Source: Antedon bifida (Eukaryota; Echinodermata; Crinoidea; Comatulida; Antedonidae). From it: a stretch of DNA of 64,000 nt. How positions within the stretch are numbered: the first letter of the stretch is position 1; every line of letters starts with the position of its first letter. Location of the stretch: the NCBI GenBank assembly GCA_963402885.1, contig OY727099.1:7738001-7802000 (forward strand). Reading direction: 5' to 3'. The position numbers and the translations under genes are program-made. Shown in pieces: positions 58,701-64,000 of the stretch. The notes under the pieces were generated by a model. That model ran no database searches, had not been told where the DNA came from, and saw only the letters and a list, made by a program, of their open reading frames with translations.

Positions 58701-61449
58701 TATTTATGTACAAATTGTGTAATTTATGTTAATTTAATGATTTTTTCATTTTCGAATGTAAAGTTCTTAAATCACATAAAAAGTTTATGTTTCTTGTGAT
58801 ATTCAAAATATTTAACCTTTGACCTGTGAAAACAATTTCAAATTCTTTAAGATGAATCATCTACAATCAATAAATATCATCATCATTTCATAATCCAATA
58901 TTTGCTTGCAATATTAATGAAATATCAATAACTTTGTTTGCGCATTTTATAATCAGAAGTTACGTCACAAATTTAACAAGATATTAAATTAGCTGACAGT
59001 CCAACTGTAAAAGGTTGCATCGCTCTTTTAACCTAAAAACTATTCATAAATAAACATACTAATTTAAAATATTCAATTAGGCAGTCATATCTTTAAATAT
59101 TTAATCAGTTTAAATCAATAACACTAATAGATATAGGATTCTCCTTTAACTACTTTTTAATTACGCTGAACTTTAATTATAAAGAAAGATGAGAAATTAA
59201 TCCAATCAATCACAAGTTTTCAATTAAAGACGCAATCTGAAACGCAAGTTTCTAATTTTAGCGTTACTTAATGGATTTGTGGTCACGGCTCACTGACTGC
59301 TAGCTTCAGTGCCGTGTACGAAGGTATGTTAATCTGGGACCGAACGTCATGAGAAGAATTTAATAGACGAAAGCTCAATAATGTACTTAGATTTGACGTC
59401 ATGAAGTACACATTTTAATATGAGGTAACGCAATCAGGATTAAATACAAAATACCAATGCTGATAAGTTCAAAATAGTTGCTGTAGATAATTTAACTTTT
59501 TGTTCAAAGAAAAGAAATTTACTCAAATTAACATTCAATATAAAAACTTAAACTTGCACAGGAATAATATGATTATATTTAAATGTAATTAAAAAAATAT
59601 ACATATACAAAAATAAATATATAATATATTAAATTTTATCAAAATTCAAGTTTCAAACTTTGTAATGGTCAAATTAAATTTTTTCTGGAATTACAATAAA
59701 TCTTGATTTTAATGTGATCAAAATACTCTTACCTTATATACAATTGTGTCTAATGACAGTGTACAGATATAGAATGTTGGACCTTGCTTTGGAATATAAT
59801 GTGTGGCTCTTTTACGCAAAATAAAAATCTGTTAGAAGAAAAAATAATCACGTTTTTAATTACATATCGTAATTTATACCACATATCCTTTCGGGAACAT
59901 CTCATTTAGCCACCCATTACGGGATCATTTCAATGGGTCACAGAGGCGTCCCCTTAATACGGTTCTGTGCCAACACAATAAATTAGCCATTAGAATTTTA
60001 TTGGTTTCTTATTTTATTACATTTTGTTATTAATAAGATACTCACTTGGCGTCGAAAGACATCTTCTTTAAGGTCACATGAAGTGACAAAAACTTGTCGT
60101 ATGAAAGGTTTATTTTTGCGGGCAATGTCACCAATTAATGATTCATCGCATGGTAATTGACGCCAACACAGAACCTATATGAATAATATATATATATCTT
60201 AAAATTATATCTTCTTTATATATGAATACAAATTATGAATAGATTTTTGAAAAAGGTTGTGCAAAGCCTATTGTAACTAATGATATTTCAAAACAAGAAA
60301 TGAATGTAAAAAACAATAATAATAATAATATCAAATATGATTGTGTATAGGGGGTGGGGGTGTCTAGGGACGAAATTACCAAATTGTTGTGTCCATAGCT
60401 CTGTCTACACTATCAAACTTATGTGACAAAAACATTTGATGTGCCAATATATGGACATGACGTCATATCACTACCATATTTGGGCATATCACTACCATAT
60501 TTGGGCACATCACACTAGTTTTATTTTTTTACCTTCAGTTTGTACTCATTAGCAAGATCTTCAAATATCTTCTGCGCAACTTGGCTTGTTTTTTCCTCCA
60601 TAAATACAACGCCAGTTGCATACTGACCAACGTCGGGTAAATTCAAACCATGAGTTGATCTAAAAGATAATATTAGTAAGAGGCTTAACGATAAATACAC
60701 ACTCAGCCTGTTGTATGTAATGACTCATGACAGCCAAATAAAAGAGCATTATATTAATAAATAAAATAGTATTAAAGCTAAACCGGGACAGAAAAAATAT
60801 GTATACGTCCCATCGAAAGGATGGTACTGATGATAGTACAAAATTTAAAAATGTAAAAAATTAAGGACAAAAACATGATACCACTAGAGTAGCATGCTAA
60901 TTCACATGACAGATGGTATAAACCAGTCAAAACTGGTCAGGTTCTAGACACAGCTCACAACAACTGTTAGAATTACTGCAGTAAGGGCATATGGCGCTGT
61001 GTGATGGATGTTGGATTACTGATAGTGAGATCATGGTTCGAATCCAACTCTCGCCGCATTGCCCGTATCCTTAGGCAAGACACTTTACTTACATTTGACT
61101 CTCTCAGGTGTATAAATGGGTACCGGTTAGATCAAGACACAACTTTGTGCTGATTACTAGCTGCATTATGGGAGTATGTTTCCACACATGTTTGATACAT
61201 AAAAATGACCTGGGTAATAATGTGCTATGTAAAGCGCCTTTCAGCTTGATTATTCATGAAAAGGGTGCTATAGAAATGTGGTAATTATTATTATTGTTAT
61301 TATAATCAACTTGCATACTTTAGGTCTTTTTTGTAAAGTTCATGAGGGATTGCTGCTTGGATTCCTGCGCCATCTCCAACATTTTCATCTGCTCCGCATC
61401 CTCCTCGGTGGTTCATCCTTGTCAACATCACCTCTGCATCACGCAATAC
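44117..61449 (-). CDS. Glutamate synthase (NAD(P)H, GOGAT), 5' end outside the window
   Basis: This enzyme converts 2-oxoglutarate and glutamine to two glutamates using NAD(P)H through FAD, Fe-S clusters and FMN. It is the single-chain fused form found in fungi, plants and many invertebrates, joining the bacterial large and small subunits. Thirty-six exons were resolved; they give 6147 nt, 2048 aa plus TAA in one uninterrupted frame. Domain order is class II glutamine amidotransferase, central domain, FMN synthase domain with 3Fe-4S cluster, GXGXG domain, linker, then the FAD/NAD(P)H small-subunit-like half; each is listed separately with its exons. The first exon seen starts [19 protein letters not shown] in phase 0. 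The block with the catalytic Cys (CGVGF type) is not present anywhere to 64000, so the gene must begin beyond it. Twelve or more introns carry MITE, SINE or other repeats. Confidence 0.95.
46437..46545. mobile_element. TA-flanked MITE, copy 8 (shortened)
   Basis: Left end intact (TAAAGCTCTGTCTACACTATC), interior shortened, right end decayed. It lies in a glutamate synthase intron. Confidence 0.7.
46836..47095 (-). other. Glutamate synthase linker exon with a hexapeptide repeat
   Basis: This exon codes residues about 1453-1538 between the two halves. It includes four copies of NGVIA(T/H) coded by an 18-bp DNA repeat at about 46935-47005. The surrounding residues are charged and helical, as in interdomain linkers of other fused enzymes. 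Confidence 0.85.
47617..47618 (-). other. Non-canonical GC splice donor
   Basis: The exon ending at 47619 (FVKAS would result from read-through) is followed by GCAAGT rather than GT. The next exon fits only if AAG joins the following exon in phase 0, so this is a GC-AG intron. The context AAG-GCAAGT is the typical strong GC donor. Confidence 0.8.
47838..48090 (+). repeat. tRNA-derived SINE copy (family A)
   Basis: GTGAGTGGCCAAGCGGTTTA resembles a tRNA A box, and GGTTCAAGCCTCACTCG resembles the B box. The body contains CTTTTCGGATAAGGTGAC and CCAGTGTACACATCTGGC, and it ends in an A-rich tail. It lies antisense in a glutamate synthase intron. Confidence 0.75.
48438..48500 (+). repeat. tRNA-like SINE head or tRNA pseudogene
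   Basis: GGTGGTCTAGAGGTATG and GTGGTTCGAGTCCCACC match Pol III A and B boxes at tRNA-like spacing. The acceptor ends do not pair well and it sits inside an intron, so it is unlikely to be a working tRNA gene. Confidence 0.5.
48821..49413. mobile_element. piggyBac-like MITE with TTAA flanks
   Basis: The element starts TTAAAGACCCCTTCCCT and ends with the inverse, AGGGAAGGGGGCTTTAA, with TTAA at both outer edges, the target site of piggyBac transposases. The 590-bp interior is locally GC-rich, unlike its surroundings, contains a GCCTAG cluster, and has no ORF. Confidence 0.6.
50051..50214. mobile_element. TA-flanked MITE, copy 9
   Basis: A complete copy with both ends and flanking TA. The 40 bases on its left (containing TACTCGATTCCTCAAA) also precede copy 12 at 55713. 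Confidence 0.85.
50946..52726 (-). other. Glutamate synthase: FMN synthase domain with 3Fe-4S cluster
   Basis: Exons 52554-52726, 52259-52460, 51953-52153, 51597-51777, 51353-51486 and 50946-51230 code residues about 813-1204. The barrel starts with [19 protein letters not shown] and [12 protein letters not shown], continues [20 protein letters not shown], and carries the cluster ligands in [19 protein letters not shown] (C-x5-C-x4-C). 2-iminoglutarate is reduced to glutamate here. Confidence 0.95.
53367..53531. mobile_element. TA-flanked MITE, copy 10
   Basis: Complete copy with both terminal repeats, in a glutamate synthase intron. Confidence 0.85.
54467..55457. mobile_element. MITE copy 11, split by a nested TACCGTATTT repeat element
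   Basis: The outer ends form an unusually long inverted repeat: GACAGACGAGGTAACCCAGC leads into GCTCTGTCTACAC on the left, and the inverse follows on the right. The MITE interior is broken at about 54515 and resumes at about 55310. Between them is an insert rich in AATACGGTATA/TACCGTATTT units, with GTTTCTGCTG words in both arms. It lies in the glutamate synthase intron between exons 54202-54362 and 55484-55618. Confidence 0.75.
55713..55869. mobile_element. TA-flanked MITE, copy 12
   Basis: Complete copy with flanking TA. It shares its left flanking 40 bases with copy 9. Confidence 0.85.
56920..57052 (-). repeat. Triplicated exon end and splice donor in glutamate synthase
   Basis: A 43-bp unit made of the last 29 bases of the exon 57010-57132 and the first 14 bases of its intron is present three times in tandem. 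Each copy ends AAAAAGAG followed by GTATGT, so three equal donors exist. Use of the first keeps the frame; use of either of the others adds 43 or 86 nt, neither a multiple of three. Confidence 0.85.
57615..57712. repeat. Palindromic repeat in glutamate synthase intron
   Basis: ACATTCATGAATACGTATGT near 57632 is mirrored by ACTTACGTATTCATGAATGG near 57680, a hairpin of about 25-bp arms and a 30-base loop. Confidence 0.55.
58660..59732. other. 1.1-kb glutamate synthase intron, nothing recognised
   Basis: AT-rich intron without clear repeats or coding similarity. Confidence 0.45.
60398..60520. mobile_element. TA-flanked MITE, copy 13 (right end lost)
   Basis: Left end CTCTGTCTACACTATCAAAC and interior are present. 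The right terminal repeat is missing just before the exon 60533-60659, so the element lies within about 15 bases of the splice donor. Confidence 0.75.
60985..61305 (+). repeat. tRNA-derived SINE (family B)
   Basis: The B box GGTTCGAATCC is followed by CCTTAGGCAAGACACTTTAC, a conserved central block seen in several animal SINE superfamilies. It ends GTGCTATAGAAATGTGGTAA and an ATTATTATT tail. It lies antisense in the second-most 5' glutamate synthase intron seen. Confidence 0.7.
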
Positions 61450-62329
61450 CTGCAAAACAAAATGGGGAACTTCAGTTTGAAATCTAATCCCACTTAATTT
61501 TGTTTCCAAAATGTATAATCTTGATCAAACAAGAATTCAATTAAATTATATTACAATTTTATTCTAATGCAGTTTAACTGCAGTAACTACCATATTTTGA
61601 ATATGATTTGAATTTATTTCAAAGTTTATGAGGCATTCACTGCAATGTGTTTATGTATATTTGGATAAACAGAATAAAGAATGAACCAAATTTTGTTTAC
61701 TGCAGATCTAGAATTGTATGTAGTGAGTACAGAAACTTAGCCTATTCTCACTCCTGGTTATTTTTCATTGGTAACTGAATTATTATTATTAATTTCTATA
61801 GTATTACAATAAAAAGGAATCAATCAGAATTAATTAATTAATTAATTAATTTCTGTTATATTTGATACTTTAAAATAGGTTCACATTCTTGATATTCTGT
61901 CATCTCTCAACAAACAATCAAAGAATAAATATTTAAACGGAAGAAATCTTTCAATTTAATAAGCAAACAAAAGGACAACTGGATTATTGACATCTTCAAT
62001 GAAACCTATCTTGACAAGATAAAGTAACTATCTTAATCAAACAAATAACTACCAATTTAGACAGCGGTGGCTTAACGGCTATGAGCGCTCACTGGCTAAA
62101 CCCAGCTTTGGGGTCTACATACAGTACATCGACCCATGACCTAAAAATAATAAAATGTATGCATCTATTTTGGGCATGAGGATAACATGATATTCCTCAC
62201 GTAATTATTAAAACAACTATTTGACCCTTAAAACATACATATATTATGTTTTGTTTGTTTGTTTTTTATCACAAGTAGAAAGCATGAACAATGAATGACA
62301 GCAAAAGCAGCCAAGGACTAAACCCAGCA
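61450..62329. other. First visible intron of glutamate synthase, left part
   Basis: AT-rich DNA with an AATTAATTAATT microsatellite near 61830 and a SINE-like head at 62067-62110. I searched for the missing first exon (CGVGF-type codons) and did not find it. Confidence 0.45.
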
Positions 62330-63130
62330 AACAATTTTACGTTTTTGTAACGTTATAATTACGTTATTTTTTGGTTATAAAAACGTTTTCTAATAACGTT
62401 GCACGAACGCAAAAATGTCGACCTTTTTATACGACTTTTTAACGTTCAAAAAAACGTTCAAAATAACGTGTTTATAACGTTTTTTGAACGTCCTCAATAA
62501 TGTTCAGAAATAACGTGTTAAATACGTATTTATAACTTCTACAATAACGTTGCACGAACGAGAAAATGTCGACCTTTTTATACGACTTTATAACGTCCAA
62601 AATAACATTCAAAATAACGTGTTTATAACGTCTTTTGAACGTCCTCAATAATGTTCATAAATAACGTATTCAAAACGTATTTACAACTTTTGCAACAACG
62701 TTGATAAAAAACGTGTCCGAGACGTTTTTTTAACGTTTTATGTAATGTTTGTAAATGACGTATTCGCAACATGTTTTTAACGTCCAAAATAACATTCAAA
62801 CATAACGTATGCAACGCGTTTTTATAACGTCCTAAAAAATGTTCACAAATAACGTGTTAGGGACGTGCCTTCTACGTTAACAGCAACGTTTGTAAATGAC
62901 GTATTTGCTATTAACGTTCTCAATGATGTTTTTAAATAACGTATGTAAAGCGTAATTATGACTTTCGCACATACGAATTAGTAACGTTCATTATAACGTA
63001 CCAGATACATTTTCAAATCGTAGTTTGATAATGTTGCATCATAAACTTTTTACCACTGACGAATTTATAACGTCCATATTTGACGTCTTGAAAAGTTAAT
63101 ACTTAGTTATATACAACGATTTGGGTAACG
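62330..63130. repeat. Degenerate AACGTT-rich tandem repeat
   Basis: About 150-bp units, for example GTTGCACGAACG near 62400 and 62551 and an ACAACGTTG relative near 62697. Dozens of ACGT/AACGTT words occur in 800 bp. Copies are strongly diverged to the right. Confidence 0.65.
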
Positions 63131-63443
63131 TTACCACATAATTATATGTGTTCTGCAGATATACGCGTTACATAGCTCATTATTCGTTAAAACATGTAGT
63201 TAGTATAAGACATATAAAAACAAGCAATTTAAAATGAAATATTGTTTTTGATTTATTCTATTATCTGATTAAAAAAAGACATACACTATTGCAATTAGCT
63301 TAAGAGGAAGGAACTTGATTATTATTAGAGAGCTTTCGCTATTTTGATCAGGAACGAGAACCAGCAGTAATTACCCGTTCTTGATAATACGGTGATCGAT
63401 AATGAGAAACATTGTTCTTTTAAACGAGAATGAGCAAATTTGC

Positions 63444-63485
63444 CTATAAGTCGTCCTCATCTCTGCTGTCTGGCACATCCCGTTC
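63444..63485 (-). CDS. Possible short terminal exon of an unknown upstream gene
   Basis: On the minus strand a strong polypyrimidine-AG acceptor precedes 14 codons reading ERDVPDSRDEDDL and TAG. A minus-strand AATAAA lies near 63253. It could be a last exon of a gene nested in, or beyond, the glutamate synthase intron, or a chance match. No family was recognised. Confidence 0.2.
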   Translation of the reverse strand, partial: ERDVPDSRDEDDL

Positions 63486-64000
63486 CTGAAAAGAGAAAAA
63501 AAATGTAAAACTAGGTAAATAAAATGAATGAGCAGTAAATCTTAAATAAATTTTTTAAGTGTTATTAGTTTACAAAATTAAATTATTGTCATTCTAATCG
63601 GATTTTTTTTTCTAAATGATTTTGGCTATTGACTATTTGGTGTTTTTTATGTGGTTGCCCATTCCCTATTAAATTTACATTACAGTATGTAGTTGTTATG
63701 TTTATTTCGTATTCGATAGTGTTGTTGGGTCTAAATACTAAGCCCTATCAGTACCAGACGTTAGTTGTAATTTACTTTATTCCAACATTTGTATCCCGTA
63801 ACTTTACATTAATTATTCGTTTGAGTGCGATTGTACGAATGTGTTTTATTGCTTTATTTACCACTTGGTGAAACTGTACAACAATGACTAGTATCTTTTA
63901 GTTTGTAAACTATTTAGTCTTAAACTGATGCGGACTATAGTAAACTTCATCATTACAATATGAGTGATACGTAAAAGCATGGATGATTAAGTTATTTCGC
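63486..64000. other. Right end of window, nothing recognised
   Basis: AT-rich DNA. The 80-codon open frame at 63629-63871 on the plus strand has no similarity that I recognise and looks like chance. Confidence 0.4.

Larger units (their letters stand above)
57010..61449 (-). other. Glutamate synthase: class II glutamine amidotransferase domain (N-terminus missing)
   Basis: Exons 61319-61449, 60533-60659, 60046-60174, 59733-59828, 58523-58659, 58190-58394, 57806-57917, 57283-57437 and 57010-57132 code residues 1-405 of the part in view. Family blocks are [51 protein letters not shown] and [12 protein letters not shown]. The nucleophile Cys lies in an exon outside the window. Confidence 0.95.

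Overview
This window is nuclear DNA from an AT-rich, intron-rich animal genome. Five things support that: spliced genes with GT-AG introns, tRNA-derived SINE-like repeats, a Penelope-like retroelement, many palindromic MITEs, and a fused eukaryote-style glutamate synthase. Vertebrates lack that enzyme, so I infer a marine invertebrate. An echinoderm is possible but is not shown by the sequence. Exon borders were worked out by hand from splice sites, reading phase and protein family conservation. Every coding sequence given here sums to a whole number of codons.

Layout. MYG1 exonuclease lies on the minus strand (1146-3318, 7 coding exons, 336 aa). It is head to head with LAS1L, a ribosome-biogenesis HEPN endoribonuclease, on the plus strand (4065-20535, 12 exons, 536 aa). 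LAS1L intron 9 is 9.5 kb and carries an antisense Penelope-like element, two tandem-repeat blocks, SINE and MITE copies, and a dead non-LTR retrotransposon tail. From 21.3 to 26.8 kb there is a hairpin-rich satellite array interrupted by a foldback-like element with minisatellite arms. On the minus strand, 28012-39822 is a ZC3H12/regnase-type endoribonuclease (6 coding exons, 785 aa) with apparent tandem KH modules in front of its NYN nuclease and CCCH finger. A second copy of the foldback element and other repeats fill 41-44 kb. From 44117 to 61449 on the minus strand is a complete-frame NAD(P)H-type glutamate synthase (36 exons, 2048 aa in view). Its first exon, carrying the catalytic N-terminal Cys, must lie beyond the right edge.

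Function. Three of the four host genes encode RNA nucleases: MYG1, LAS1L and the ZC3H12 protein. I see no sign that they form one system. MYG1 and LAS1L share a short divergent promoter and both touch ribosome or RNA processing, so co-expression is plausible.

The most interesting signals are in the repeats. There are two unrelated families of foldback-like elements whose inverted arms are short C/G-rich minisatellites flanked by about 8-bp target duplications. The Penelope-like ORF is long and uninterrupted but has lost key reverse-transcriptase aspartates, and its last codons have been amplified into a 107-bp tandem array. Two separate host exons have had their 3' end plus splice donor locally duplicated.
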